Source: Rapana venosa
Lineage: Eukaryota; Mollusca; Gastropoda; Neogastropoda; Muricidae
Direction: 5' to 3'
Assembly: GCA_028751875.1 (NCBI GenBank)
Contig: CM054155.1
Coordinates: 51,926,535 to 51,990,534, forward strand
Length of the DNA: 64,000 nt
In this document: positions 56,801 to 64,000 of the stretch, piece after piece
Layout of the letters: the number at the start of each line of letters is the position of its first letter
How positions within the stretch are numbered: the first letter of the stretch is position 1
Translations under genes and position numbers: made by a program
The notes under the pieces: generated by a model
What the model saw: only the letters and a program-made list of their open reading frames with translations
The model's database searches: none
What the model was told of the DNA's origin: nothing

Positions 56801-59800
56801 TAAAAAAAAAAATAATTAAAGGAAAAATTTATGCGTGAAAACTTGAAAAAACAAACAACAAGCGCTTGCATCATCATTTTAAAGGGAGCAACTCTCCTTT
56901 AAAATAAAGAGAACAGATTTCAAATCCATGCGCCACACCCCCCGCACCGCCCCCACACACCACACACTAAAGCGCACAAAACCCCACACACACACCCACC
57001 GGAACAAAAACTTAGAGGTGAAAAATGCGTTGAAAAAAATTAGGGACAGATTGTTGGGGGAAAAAATCTCAGGGAGGAAATAAAATTGTTTTGGGCTGGG
57101 TTTTAAAGGAAAATTTAAATGAAGGTTTTGATGAAGTGAAAGAGGGGGGGATTCCAGGGGGAAAGGACCAGAAACAGAGAAAGGGGCGCGGCCAAAAGGG
57201 TTTGTTTTCTGGGGGGTTCGAAAACCAAAGATTGCGGCTGAACGAAGGGAACGGATGGAGGTACAGGGGAAGACAGTTACAGGATAAGAGGGGGCAGATT
57301 TTTTGGGAATTTGAAACGAGGGTATTTTTTACTAGTCTTTGTGAGCAGGGGAACCGTGAAGAAAAATCGCAGAAAGAGGATGATGTGTTCAATTTTTTCT
57401 TTCTTAGGACCATCGAGCGCAGAGTTTTGTTGCGTTGGAGGGATAATGATGTGGTAGGCCACCAAAAAAGAATTACAGAGTCTAAACGTGAAAAAAAGGA
57501 TGGACAACTTGGAAGTTGATAGTGGCGATACTTGCGAACGGCTTATGCGATAATGATAGTAGCAAACGGAGGTCGGGGGGATGAATTTTTTCATAGGAAA
57601 TGTGTTGTCAAGAACATCCTAAATACTTCCAGAGTTGGACAAAGGAATGAGTATTGCCGAATTTATTGAATTTTTTTGATAGAGGAAATTTTGTTTGGGG
57701 CCCCATGACATGGTTTGGTTTTTTTGGCATTAAGTTTTAAAATTGTTTGAGTCATCCCGTTTTGAATGTCTTGAAGGGAGTTTGGAATATTTTTAGGGGG
57801 GGAAGGCAAGTTTTCAACCGTATCGCGCCCGAATTGAGTATCATCGGCATAGAAAATGAGATCAATGGGTGGTTGTTTATTTTTTTGTGAGAGTGGAGCA
57901 GTGTGAGAGTAAAGAGAACAGGGGGCCGGGGCTGATCCCCGCGGGACTCCACATTCCCTTTTGACAGGTTTTGATTGAATTTTGTTTACAATAACTTTCT
58001 GGAACCGGTCTGTGAGGTATGAAGTAAACCAGGTGAGGGCTGTGCCATTAATACCAAACTTATTTTGGAGGCGAGAGAAAGAAGAAATTGAGTGATCTAT
58101 GGTATCAAAGGCTGCAGAAATCAAGAAGAGTGAGGAGGGATTTTTTTCTGCATCAGAAGCAAGTAGAAGTGTATCTAAAGTATGGACTAGGGTGGTTCGG
58201 TGCTGTGGTTGGGGCGATAGGCAGACTGAAAAGTGGGAAGAAGATCATTGGATGAAGGTGACTGTTGAGCTGTTGAGAACAACTTTTTCTAGTACTTTAG
58301 AGACAAAGGGTAAGTTTGAGACAGGCCTATAATTCTTCAGAATGTTGGGATCGAGGTCGTGCTTTTTCAGTAGAGGTGTGACTATTGCTGTTTTAAGAGC
58401 TGATGGAAAATTCTGACTGAAGAGATGAGTTTACTATTTTAGTGATAATAGGCACAAGTTGTGGAAGGCATTGTGAGAAAACAGGAGCAGGTATGGGATC
58501 AAGGTCGCATGATTTTATAGTCATTTCCTTCAGAATTGTCATGATTTCTTTTTCACTTGTGGGATGGAAGAAAAAGAGAGGAGTGCCAGTGAACTGGGGG
58601 TCAGGAGGCGCAGGCTGGGATTGAGTTTGATCAAGTCTGGAGCGTATGTTTCGAACTTTGTCTGAAAAGAAGGCAGAAAATATGGATGGAAGTTCAGACA
58701 GGCTGTGGGTGTTAGGCAGAGGAGTTGTTTTTGCAGATCCAAGGAGATTTGAGGTGAGGGAAAAAAGAGATTCTATGGATGTAGCACAGAGAATATGGGA
58801 AGAGTAGTAGTCTGTCTTTGCTGAATGGGTTAAGAGTTTGACTTTGTTTATTTGTTTTCGGAAAAGCTGTTTGTTGATTTCGGTTTTTGACTTCCGCCAC
58901 TGCCGTTCTAGTTGCCGGCGTTTGCGCTTCGCTATCAAGATGTCTTGGGTATACCATGGCGCACAGGGTCTGTCAGGGAGGAGATGATCAGTAGGAGGTG
59001 CATGCTCATCAAGCAGTTGGTGGAGAATAGTGTTATAGTGATCAGAGAGGTCAGTGTGGTCAGAGGTTTGTGAAAAACGTTCGGAAGCTTGGGAAGAGAA
59101 GGTATGAATGTCTAAGGCCTTAAGATTACGACGAGTAACATATTTCTTCTTTCTGACAGGTTAACATCTCTGCTTCATGTACCACTTGAAAGATCTGCTG
59201 ATAACAATTTTGGAAAGAAGACTTGATAGACCCTATAGCAGAATGGTTAAAACCATTCAACTTCAATACCAATGGGTCCATAAACCTTTACTGTATGTCA
59301 CCTAAAACTTGACGCTCCATACATCCTGGGTGAACAGCCACCCATGGTTTTATGGTAGGCATAATCCGCGACCATACGTCGTGGTGTACAGCCACTCATG
59401 GGTTTAGGGTAGACACAACCCACTACCATATGTCCTGGGTATACAGCCACCCATGGTGTCTAGAAAAGAACTAAATCACGTGCCTAACGTGAAGCACTAA
59501 GTGCTGTCCCTAAGTTGTGGTTGCATAGCAACCTCATGATTTCAAGAAACAACTCACCACTATACATCCCGCATGTTGAGTAACCAAAGCTGCCTAAGAC
59601 CTAGTGGCCTTGCTGAAATAATTGTACAGGGACATGTAATAGAAGAGTGAAGGAAGATTTGAAAGAAAAAACAGATCTATTACTCAGCAGAACAGACAGT
59701 TTTCAGTTTTGTGTGCTTAGACTGGATAATCTATTTCTCACAAGTTATTACTTTTGGTATTGTAAAAATGTGTTGTCTGCAGAACTGCAGCAATTACTTG

Positions 59801-62800
59801 TCCAGTTCCAGTAAGTCTTCTCTTAAAAACATCCTTTGTCAGTAAAGGAAAGTGTCCACTAAAAAAGGCTGTCTGTAGGCAGCAAGATTTGGGCCTATTC
59901 TTATTTCCAAAGAGGATCTAGTATTCACAGTCAATATTTCATATTACCCTTTGTCAAACACGTGCAGTTGTATTGACAGTTGTTCACATATACTTTGTTT
60001 CTCAGAAGCAGCACTTCTGCCTAAAACTTTAGTAAAAGGCAGAAGACTTCAGATTTCTCTACTTCAAGATTCCTTCCTTTCCATGAGAAGTCAGTCACAC
60101 TTTAATGCAGACGGTGTATGCCCTTGGAAAATCAAACCTCACATTGGTGGGCAGGACAGCCCAGTGGTTAGAGCATTGCGTTCATGATCTGATGGTCTGA
60201 GATCAAGTCCCCATAAAGGCACCTGTTTTAACCTCTTAACTGCCAAGTTCAAGTGCACCCTATATGTCAGGGAATAAAATTCTTATATACCACTTGCTAT
60301 GTTCATGTCCCTATTACTCAGAAGGTACTCTATGAATAATCCTGATACTCTGCCCAGTGACAATAATTTTTATATAATGATATATCATATATTGCTTTCA
60401 GGCAAGGTCAAAAGTAGTTAGCATGATATTTCACTACAAAATATTTTTTAAAATGTTTTTTTAAAAAAACGAAAATACACTTTCTTTATCACCACTGTCA
60501 CTCAATAATGTCACACGTAAGTTGAGGCAAAATCTCAGTCCTTTTTTATATTTTAATCTGCACTATCTCCTGAATCATACACAATCATTTTTCATCACTG
60601 TCAGGATTATCTCAAATGTTATCTGCCACTTCTTCAGCTGTGTGAAGTTATTGATATGTTCAACGAGAAGAGTCAACCATTTTGAATAAAAACGGTCCAA
60701 GCAGTCATGCAAAATAACACAAAATATGAGATAAAAACACAATTGTTTTTGCCATGTTTTTGCAGCTGGATGTTGCCAAGCAACAGGAGAGTGATCTCTA
60801 CTAATTTTGGAGTTTTTTCCCTTTAACTGTAGTCAAGGAAGCTGGCTTTTTTCCGGGTTGTTGGCGTATATGGTGCCCATTTAGTCAAGGAAAATTTCCA
60901 GGGTGGGGCAGACAAGCAGTTAAGGAATTTTACCCTGAAGTTGATATTACTTATTAGTACTGATCCACTCCTCCCAAAAACTCTTTTGATGATACTTTAA
61001 ACCAAGGCCCTGAGTACAAACACATGGAAAACATGTTGCACACATGTTAAAAACCTGTATCACCTTTTGGAAGAGTAGGCTATTTTCATGCTGGTAGGAA
61101 CAGGTGAGAACAGTAATACACACAGGTGTCATGTTTAGACACCATCCCCTAAGTCGGAATATGGCTACCTTAATGGTGTTGAACCTTGGAGCCCTAGCCA
61201 AAGAATTAAAAAACAAAACCCAAGAAACCTCCTTGCACTAGTGCCAAAGTGGTAGCGATTGTGGACACTGACACTGGTTAAAGTTCTTGCCATTCGCCAC
61301 ACCACCAGCCACACTAAAGCCACACAGGTCTGAGTTTGTCCAAGGCATACACTATATGTGTGTGTTCACCCACCCTTCATCCAAAGGTTCACTGGAAAAA
61401 GGAGTAGTCACCCCCCACCCACCCAAAAAGAAAACCAAACCAAAATCAAAACTAACCAATGCATACACAGAGTTCACCTATCTGTATGAAAATTCTCAGA
61501 ACTGATAATTCAACAGTCACTTGAAGAACCCACACCTTCATATTACTTCTAAGCAAGAGTATGATGCCCTGACTACTGAGCTATACTGTCCCACCATGTA
61601 GATCATAGTCAAAGCTGTAATCTGTGCAGCAAGCAACAGCGCCAAATGTATACCGACCTCAGCATAGTATCTGGAAGGGTCTATCCTGAAGCTGGGATCA
61701 CCGCTGACCTTCAGCTCTGCTGCCAAGCTGCTCTCTCCCTGCTTGCCCCAGGCATACTCCTGCAGGCCACATTTCAGCTCAAACACTGCACACACACACA
61801 CACAAACATTCAAGATCTTTACAATACTAGCAAAATCAACCCTTCTTTTTTTAAAGTAAACCAGCAATAGAATTTTTAAAATAAAATACACACTCTCTGT
61901 GTATGTGTGTATGTCTTTGTATGAATGAACAATGGAATGTGTCACATGCGTGCACATATGCATGTGTCACATTGTGTGTGTGCGTGTAATATATTATGTG
62001 TCTGTGTTGTGCATGTTTCAATGTGTACATGCATGACAAGTTGGTAAAATTTAGAAGCGAGGTGTATTCACCAGCTTTTGCATTTCTAACTCAATTCCCC
62101 TGCAAATCCTCAAATCAGATGAAACTATAAATCATGATCCTGTTTGTGAACATGCCCAAACAATCTTGTGCACTTTAAAAATCTATCCCTCTATCTATTT
62201 TGTGAAGTAGTAAACTAGTACTTTTAATGGCTAGAGGTACAGTTATAATGGATAGAATTGGAATACTGTCTGTGCACTTGAAGATCACCTCTATGCAGAT
62301 GTGGGAGCTGGGGTTGTTTTATGTTTACCTTACTCATCTGTGCAAAGGATGAATTGGAAGATGAAGGCATGAAGAGTTCACCTAGTATCTGCGTGACAGT
62401 TTTATCGAATATACTGTATGCACTGTATCATGTATAAACAATGACGCCTCTTCAGCAAAAATAAAAGCTGAAGAAAATGTGTTGTGATATTGCATGTATG
62501 GATTTTCCGCACACAGTGACACGCCCTTGACCTTGCTTTGAGAATAAAAGACGCATCATTCTGCGATTTGGTCACTGTATCCAACCAAGTTCTCAAATTT
62601 CCATTAACATGAAAGAAAATCTTAACCAGAATGTTGTCTCTCTCATGAAGACATAAAGTCACAGATCTGTGTTCGGAATAGGGTTGTCTGCTGCCAACGA
62701 TGCTGTCATGATGACGCTTCAATTTATCTCAAGGCCACCTACTGAAAAGTGAAAGTCAACTGTCGGCATCTCTCTACATGCTGTCAACCAGAACAAAGCA

Positions 62801-62936
62801 AAACAAAACCTGCTAGCGACGAGTCTTGGTACAAACAAATAACTATTATACATTTCATTCTTTTTATATTTATTGTTCTTCCAATTTTCTATTAAAAATA
62901 AGAAATGAAGGTACAACCTTGGGGATCAGACGCCAT
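35616..62936 (-). CDS. MPI: Mannose-6-phosphate isomerase gene (exons listed separately)
   Basis: Cytosolic zinc enzyme that interconverts fructose-6-phosphate and mannose-6-phosphate, feeding GDP-mannose and glycosylation. Coding exons found on the minus strand: 62936-62918, 61785-61658, about 56712-56523 (poor sequence), 41682-41503, 39659-39448 and 35873-35616. Phases match across every clean junction (1; 0; then, after the gap, 1; 0). The protein pieces align in order with type I phosphomannose isomerases. Missing is the middle, about 110 residues, including the HKPEM segment with a zinc-binding Glu; it should lie between 41.7 and 56.5 kb, mostly inside the low-accuracy block. Introns are loaded with SINEs and simple repeats. 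I see no lesion in the clean exons, so the gene is probably functional. Confidence 0.9.
35996..36195 (-). mobile_element. SINE fragment, type 1 tail (minus)
   Basis: Plus-strand reading GCTAGAGCTCAGAGGTTCAC, CACCATGAAGGTAGCTGCAT, CATGAAATGGCCTA is the reverse complement of the type 1 SINE 3' part and part of the core. It is truncated before the head. Located in the last MPI intron. Confidence 0.65.
36245..36313. repeat. Three hairpins at 26-bp spacing
   Basis: AGGGAGCATTGCCTCCT (36245), AAGGGGCAGAGCCCCTT (36271) and AGGGGGCATTGCCCCCT (36297) start exactly 26 bp apart. The second and third are perfect 7-bp stems with 3-nt loops; the first has mismatches. Confidence 0.85.
36545..37223. repeat. 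Simple-repeat cluster: G-run, (GA)n, (GT)n, (GAGT)n, C-run
   Basis: In order: G20 (36564-36583), GA, GT (36700-36744), GA variants, GT (36845-36890), (GAGT)n (36891-36948), a long (GA)n to about 37029, a unique stretch, then C21 (37203-37223). The frames through it are artefacts. Confidence 0.93.
37500..37660 (-). mobile_element. SINE core fragment (minus)
   Basis: GTGTGTGCAAGATGTGCCAT, CCTTGGTTTATAGCCCCATC and CAAAGGACTTTTGCAGG are the reverse complement of the SINE core and the region next to its head. No tail is recognised. Confidence 0.55.
37905..38025. repeat. Degenerate 5-bp repeat (AGTGC/AGTGT)
   Basis: Runs of GTAGTGCAGTGTAATGCAGT type with a 5-bp register, imperfect at the edges. 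Confidence 0.75.
38262..38652 (-). mobile_element. Complete tRNA-headed SINE, type 1 tail (minus)
   Basis: On the minus strand the head at about 38652-38570 reads GCAGGACAGTTAAGACG (A-box region) and GTGGTTCAATTCCC (B box). The core and the type 1 tail follow, ending GGAGCTCTAGCTGAGGAAC at 38262. This is the best copy for defining the family's head and ends; about 390 bp. Confidence 0.75.
38825..38866. repeat. C42 homopolymer
   Basis: 42 consecutive C in the last MPI intron; the longest mononucleotide run noted in the window. Confidence 0.9.
38935..39045. repeat. Dispersed short repeat, copy 2
   Basis: Same family as 30415-30520 (shared ACTTGGTAAAAGGAAGG, ATTTTAGCACTGGCC, TGGACCCTTGA). Confidence 0.6.
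39448..39659 (-). CDS. MPI: MPI exon (second from last)
   Basis: 212 bp. Acceptor CTTTCAG at 39660, donor AAG|GTACGT at 39447. It encodes DCMECSACSDNVVRAGLTHK, FIDRHTLVEMLDYKGRHINC, then a variable acidic part, RPDVPDFGVTRYK. The NVVRAGLT box contains the active-site Arg of the family. It is phase 0 at its 3' border, joining VPGEVDSF of the last exon. Confidence 0.95.
39660..40275. other. MPI intron, no feature recognised
   Basis: AT-rich intron sequence with an A-rich run near 39966-39980 and CA repeats at 40161-40178. Nothing else recognised. Confidence 0.6.
40276..40526 (-). mobile_element. SINE, type 1 tail (minus), head missing
   Basis: Starts at the reverse complement of the type 1 end (TTGTTGTTCCTTGACTAGAG) and runs through the core to about 40526, where another copy begins. 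Confidence 0.68.
40527..40763 (-). mobile_element. SINE, internally shortened (minus), with clear tRNA-like head
   Basis: Tail part at 40535-40650 (CTTGAGCTCCAAGAATCACC), then a jump to the head at 40690-40763. On the minus strand the head reads GGCAGGATGGTTAAGATG and GGGTTCGATTCCC, a near-perfect polymerase III B box. The core is mostly deleted. Confidence 0.7.
40765..41430 (+). mobile_element. Second SINE family, split by an insertion
   Basis: Head at 40770-40860 with tRNA-like features (ATAGCCAGGTGGTTAAGAC; GTGGATTTAAATCTCGG), body to ATGTTAAAGATCCCGTAG at about 40983. It resumes at 41273 with GTCAGCATTCGGTGGGTTAC and ends near CTAGTCGAGGAACAAACAAC. The two halves join sensibly at a CAT. 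The same head type occurs at about 59222. Confidence 0.65.
40984..41272 (-). mobile_element. Nested insert: LINE 3' end plus type 2 SINE fragment
   Basis: Consists of an (AAT)n-flanked 3' end of the L2/CR1-like LINE (40989-41055, with ATGGAATTTATATAGTG), then the reverse complement of the type 2 SINE tail and core (ATCGAGGATAATGGAATAAG, GCAAGATGTTCTGCATGCG). The two may have inserted together or one after the other. Confidence 0.55.
41503..41682 (-). CDS. MPI: MPI exon (third from last)
   Basis: 180 bp. Acceptor AATGCAG at 41683, donor GGAG|GTCAGC at 41502. It encodes ERQDQNDLAKVEGEIILKLD, then FPGDIGAFCVYFLNVVRLQP, GEAMFLEANMPHAYLSG. PHAYLSG carries the zinc-ligand His of the type I family. 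The first two bases complete a codon from the unseen preceding exon, so that exon ends in phase 1. It ends in phase 1, which joins AT of the next exon to give GD. Confidence 0.93.
41727..41960. repeat. Degenerate ~50-bp tandem repeat in MPI intron
   Basis: Repeated motif GACATGTCTGAACT followed by AGGAAAAG and AATGTGTT, four to five diverged copies. Confidence 0.6.
42079..42150 (-). mobile_element. Solo 3' end of the L2/CR1-like LINE
   Basis: (AATAAT)n followed by AAATGGAACTTATATAGCAC and ATCTTGCAAAGACAAATCAA, the same 3' end as at 32168-32240. Confidence 0.65.
42151..43204. other. MPI intron, no feature recognised
   Basis: Ordinary AT-rich intron sequence. No ORF or repeat that I can assign; sequence quality looks normal up to about 43.2 kb. 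Confidence 0.55.
43473..47030 (-). mobile_element. LINE-c copy 2, near full-length, corrupted sequence
   Basis: Follows LINE-c copy 1 in order from its tail (CATCATCAACCCCTGACC at about 43473) through the C-terminal domain, RT and endonuclease to the 5' leader (CCACATGCAAAAGGG near 46930; CCGGACC near 47010). Unlike copy 1 it has the segment between palm and C-terminal domain, so it may be complete. All frames are broken by run-length errors. Confidence 0.75.
47031..48510. other. Low-accuracy stretch with a GC-rich island
   Basis: A GC-rich segment at about 47880-48140 stands out from AT-rich surroundings and could be an exon, for example the missing MPI middle, but I could not match it to any protein. 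The rest is unassignable. Confidence 0.3.
48511..49230. repeat. ~25-bp minisatellite, corrupted sequence
   Basis: About 25-28 imperfect copies of a unit near CAGGTAACCACAATGCTATC plus AGCTG. Every unit contains CAGGTAAC or a decayed form of it. Confidence 0.8.
49231..51869. other. Low-accuracy stretch, nothing assignable
   Basis: AT-rich sequence with many homopolymer runs. I see no recognisable repeat or gene, and frames here cannot be trusted. Confidence 0.5.
51870..54815 (+). mobile_element. LINE-c copy 3, near full-length, corrupted sequence
   Basis: Plus-strand copy with leader bases GGTTACCAACGGCCGCTTTC near 52034; endonuclease bases for KKDIIII..GDFNAKVGPD near 52478-52540; the linker near 53000-53200; SPGADNIPAELLK near 53440-53480; FIDLRRLSTELAEAW (family FIDFKKAFDRVW) near 53800-53835; the RRGKKGETEKSWMDKSRW block near 54630-54700; and a tail with GATGATG near 54812. 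It has the opposite orientation to copy 2, about 5 kb away. Confidence 0.75.
54890..55275 (+). mobile_element. SINE, type 1 tail, corrupted sequence
   Basis: Core bases CATGGGAATAACATCTTTCG and GAAGAGGCCATTTTTGGG, then the type 1 tail (TTTAGACACCATTTTGAGG, ATATGCAAAATCTCACCATT) ending CCAGTCAAGGAACAC. Confidence 0.65.
55276..56522. other. Low-accuracy MPI intron
   Basis: GC-rich patches at 55460-55860 and CA repeats near 56496-56507. Nothing assignable; the long frames at 55.4-55.9 kb do not resemble known proteins. Confidence 0.4.
56523..56712 (-). CDS. MPI: MPI exon 3, corrupted sequence
   Basis: Readable only by jumping frames. Minus-strand pieces include a THQGG-like start near 56690, CAWVHENP at about 56640-56663, RDSLGSEVKKF (56590-56640), a short FKV-like piece, then LSVRTSLS followed by a damaged IQAHP (about 56535-56575) and NK-like bases. 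The order W.HEN..SLGS.VK, then LPFLFKVLSV..SLSIQAHP, is the signature of the zinc-binding region of the enzyme (Gln and His of QAHP). Extra A, T and C runs break the frame at least four times. The neighbouring sequence is corrupted in the same way, so I read this as consensus error, not pseudogenisation. Borders are approximate. Confidence 0.7.
56713..57059. other. Low-accuracy MPI intron
   Basis: A/C-rich sequence with CA-like repeats at 56940-57000; nothing recognised. Confidence 0.5.
57060..59165 (-). mobile_element. L2/CR1-like LINE, second copy
   Basis: Same family and orientation as 32168-33967 and longer at its 5' side. The left 1.1 kb is corrupted, the right part clean. It covers part of the ORF upstream of the RT (58938-58393), the RT (about 58390-57663) and decayed 3' sequence. 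In MPI intron 2. Confidence 0.8.
57663..58938 (-). pseudogene. L2/CR1-like reverse transcriptase and upstream region, broken
   Basis: 58938-58393 reads AKRKRRQLERQWRKSKTEIN, LLTHSAKTDYYSSHI, SLFSLTSNLLGSAKTTPLPN, FFSDKVRNIRSRLDQT and IKSCDLDPIPAPVFSQCLPQ, the region between endonuclease and RT in this clade. 58124-57663 reads SAAFDTIDHSI, ALTWFTSYLTDRFQKVIVN, GVPRGSAPAP, the catalytic FYADDTQFG and LQDIQNGMTQTILKLNAKKT. Frames break at about 58130-58390. Unlike the first copy it keeps YADD. Confidence 0.75.
59222..59300 (+). mobile_element. SINE head fragment, second family
   Basis: CCCTATAGCAGAATGGTTAA followed by CATTCAACTTCAATACCAAT and GGGTCCATAAA matches the head of the SINE at 40765. 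Confidence 0.55.
59317..59462. repeat. ~55-bp direct repeat, 2.7 copies
   Basis: Units start CCATACATCCTGGGTGAACA (59317), CCATACGTCGTGGTGTACAG (59372) and CCATATGTCCTGGGTATACA (59426). All contain ACAGCCAC(C/T)CATGG. Confidence 0.8.
59463..60151. other. MPI intron; hairpin GGTTGCATAGCAACC near 59518
   Basis: One 6-bp-stem perfect hairpin near 59518-59532; otherwise no feature recognised. Confidence 0.5.
60152..60240 (+). mobile_element. SINE head (tRNA-like)
   Basis: GTGGGCAGGACAGCCCAGTG and GTTAGAGCATTGCG form an A-box region; GTCTGAGATCAAGTCCCC is a decayed B box. The body following it is AT-rich and not clearly of types 1 or 2. Confidence 0.6.
60241..60984. other. MPI intron, no feature recognised
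   Basis: AT-rich, no ORF or repeat assigned. Confidence 0.55.
60985..61215 (+). mobile_element. SINE, type 1 tail, head missing
   Basis: Decayed core (GAGTACAAACACATGGAAAA, GTTGCACACATGTTAAAAAC), then CATGTTTAGACACCATCCCC, TGGCTACCTTAATGGTG and the end TTGGAGCCCTAGCCAAAGAA. Confidence 0.65.
61527..61604 (-). mobile_element. SINE head fragment (minus)
   Basis: On the minus strand GTGGGACAGTATAGCTCAGT and AGTCAGGGCATCATACTC resemble a tRNA 5' half. It lies just downstream of MPI exon 2. No B box is seen; weak. Confidence 0.4.
61658..61785 (-). CDS. MPI: MPI exon 2
   Basis: 128 bp. The acceptor is a (TG)n pyrimidine/purine tract ending TGCAG at 61786; the donor is GAG|GTCGGT at 61657. It encodes VFELKCGLQEYAWGKQGESS, then AAELKVSGDPSFRIDPSRYYAE. 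The YAWGK and YAE positions match the conserved N-terminal part of the type I enzyme. The next residues of the family (LWMGTHP) are expected at the start of exon 3. Confidence 0.92.
61786..62917. other. MPI intron 1, no gene
   Basis: 1.1-kb intron with (CA)n next to the exon 2 acceptor, GT-rich stretches at 61890-62030, and otherwise featureless AT-rich sequence. Confidence 0.6.
62918..62936 (-). CDS. MPI: MPI exon 1 (coding part)
   Basis: ATG at 62936-62934, encoding MASDPQ plus one base. The donor is G|GTTGTA at 62917. The first base of the split codon joins TG of exon 2 to give Val, continuing as VFELKCGLQEYAWGK. The short start fits the usual N-terminus of the family, where the conserved F.L.C..Q.YAWGK block begins about residue 7. 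Upstream (63023-63042) lies a (GAA)n run in what may be the 5' UTR or promoter. Confidence 0.75.
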
Positions 62937-63169
62937 GATGATGCGGAAGCAGAGTCACAAGCACACGACACTCAAAAGCTAGGCATAGGCCTAACTGTAG
63001 GCATAGTTTCGTATTCAAGATAGAAGAAGAAGAAGAAGAAGAAAAAAAAAGGGGGAGGGGGGAGGGCATGCAAAGTTAAGTCAAGTCAGGTTAAGACTGG
63101 TCGTGGTGACCAGTTTTACACACACGCGCGCGCGCGCGCACGCACGCACACACACACACACGATTCCCG

Positions 63170-63322
63170 TTCAAGGGGATATTTTCCCCTGGAGTTTTTA
63201 ACATCAGTGCAGACTCCACTCTCCCCCAAAGTCCTTTGGATGAGACTATAAACCGAGGTCCCGTGTGCGAACGCATGCAGAACATCTAGCGCACACATGT
63301 AAGGGAGACATGTAAGAGTGCA

Positions 63323-63362
<40 letters not shown>

Positions 63363-63605
63363 GGTGTGTAATAATAGGTACTTTGGTATGAATGCGGGTG
63401 TGTCTAAATCACCATGTTAGTGAATAGACATTTAAACAAAACAAAACAAAACATCTAGAGCACACGTTAAATCCTGTTCCGCTTTTCGTAAGAGTAGGCC
63501 ATTGTGTGCTGGTGGGAATAGATGACAGAATTTACAAAAACCGCAAACACACGGGGACTGAATGTAAAAAAGCACATAAGTGCTTATTCCATTATCCTCG
63601 ATATA
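63170..63605 (+). mobile_element. SINE, type 2 tail, carrying a nested insertion
   Basis: Pre-core bases CAGACTCCACTCTCCCCCAA and AGTCCTTTGGATGAGACTAT, the core to AACATCTAGCGCACAC (63296), an insert, the core resuming at 63450, and the type 2 end AAAAAGCACATAAGTGCTTA, CCATTATCCTCGATATAAA. It lies upstream of MPI exon 1. Confidence 0.68.
63297..63449 (+). mobile_element. Short retro-insert with 16-bp target duplication
   Basis: 153 bp flanked by AACATCTAGCGCACAC (63281-63296) and AACATCTAGAGCACAC (63450-63465), one mismatch. It contains (GA)n at 63328-63359 and ends AATAGACATTTAAACAAAAC then (AAAAC)n, a SINE/LINE-type 3' end. Confidence 0.6.
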
Positions 63606-63619
63606 AAATATAAAATAAA

Positions 63620-63621
<2 letters not shown>

Positions 63622-63652
<31 letters not shown>
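63622..63652. repeat. (CA)n microsatellite
   Basis: About 15 CA dinucleotides. Confidence 0.9.
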
Positions 63653-63653
<1 letters not shown>

Positions 63654-63799
63654 TTATTGTTATATTTTGTCTATAACATTGTTGCAATTTAAAAAAATGT
63701 TTTTATTGTTCATATCTCTAATAGAAAACTTTTCTTTCGTGCACATATTCTATCTCTTATAAATCATGTTTCTACCTTATGGGAGAGTGCCAGTGAAAC

Positions 63800-63960
63800 A
63801 AACCTAAAAAGAATGTTATAAGCTGCCTCATAAAAGAGCTGTCAAACTAAGCCGATTGAAACCTAATACACTGACCAAGACCAACTACAAAGAATTAGAT
63901 ATTCTTTCGCTCAAAGACAGTCTGCATTTCAACAAATGTTTATGTATGAACAATATATGA
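63800..63960 (+). pseudogene. LINE ORF2 C-terminal fragment
   Basis: From 63823 a plus-strand frame reads LPHKRAVKLSRLKPNTLTKT, NYKELDILSLKDSLHFNKCL, CMNNI and stops at 63958-63960. The pattern Q/HKRA...L, Y..L.ILSLK....FN...M is the usual C-terminal region of Jockey-superfamily LINE proteins. It is truncated upstream and no other domain is seen. Confidence 0.55.
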
Positions 63961-64000
63961 AACGGAAAATCCCCAAAGAAAATTTATTGTGAAAAAAATT

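Larger units (their letters stand above)
43205..58240. other. Low-accuracy sequence block
   Basis: Across about 15 kb the text changes character, with constant short runs of T, G, C and A. Known repeats present elsewhere in clean form appear here with many substitutions and indels. For example, the LINE-c end GACGATGCCGTGG is preserved at 43523 while its flanks are full of expanded T and G runs. The right border falls inside one LINE copy at about 58.1-58.2 kb, which becomes clean beyond it. Different element types and a host exon share the same damage, which points to sequencing or polishing error. Confidence 0.8.

Overview
This looks like nuclear DNA of an invertebrate animal, most likely a mollusc and perhaps a gastropod. 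There is no operon structure or dense coding. Instead there are intron-containing exons with GT-AG borders, long microsatellites, tRNA-headed SINEs, several lineages of non-LTR retrotransposon, and DNA transposons with TTAA, TTA and 8-bp target duplications. The taxonomic guess rests on the SINE and LINE types and is inference.

Layout. 1-11.3 kb: a satellite array (unit around CCCCTAGCTACTCCCCTCTATAAA) that abuts or contains three non-LTR elements. These are LINE-a (window start, cut by the edge), LINE-b (4438-8310) and LINE-c (8809-11297). 11.3-16.1 kb: a small foldback element with TTA flanks, then an unrecognised compact cassette of short, partly overlapping ORFs with hydrophobic segments. 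LINE-d (11945-15162) splits the cassette and has a 9-bp target duplication. 17.5-19.2 kb: a second, near-identical, 5'-truncated LINE-d copy with an unbroken reverse-transcriptase frame. 20.3-21.7 kb: an RNase H-bearing LINE remnant. 21.7-30.7 kb: mostly non-coding, with SINEs, microsatellites and a 1.4-kb internally deleted piggyBac element. 30.8-34.3 kb: a putative 3.5-kb TIR element with an 8-bp duplication, holding a purine-rich tandem array and an L2/CR1-like LINE.

The one host gene recognised is mannose-6-phosphate isomerase (MPI) on the minus strand, from the ATG at 62936 to the stop at 35616, about 27 kb. Six coding exons are identified. One of them (about 56.5-56.7 kb) lies in a block of apparently poor consensus sequence and can be read only by jumping frames. 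The central exon or exons, carrying part of the zinc site, were not found. The introns are full of SINEs, LINE ends and simple repeats.

About 43.2-58.2 kb looks like low-accuracy sequence. Two LINE-c copies in opposite orientation, one SINE, one LINE and the MPI exon are all corrupted in the same way, with inflated T/G/C/A runs. Gene-level conclusions there should be discounted.

The most interesting observations are as follows. (1) Three LINE families whose ORF runs to the extreme 3' end, so that the 3' microsatellite tail supplies the stop codon or, in LINE-c, a poly-Asp read-through. (2) The unrecognised ORF cassette at 11.5-16.1 kb. (3) A conserved small stem-loop near the 5' ends of three LINE families. 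(4) SINEs that share a core but carry different 3' ends.
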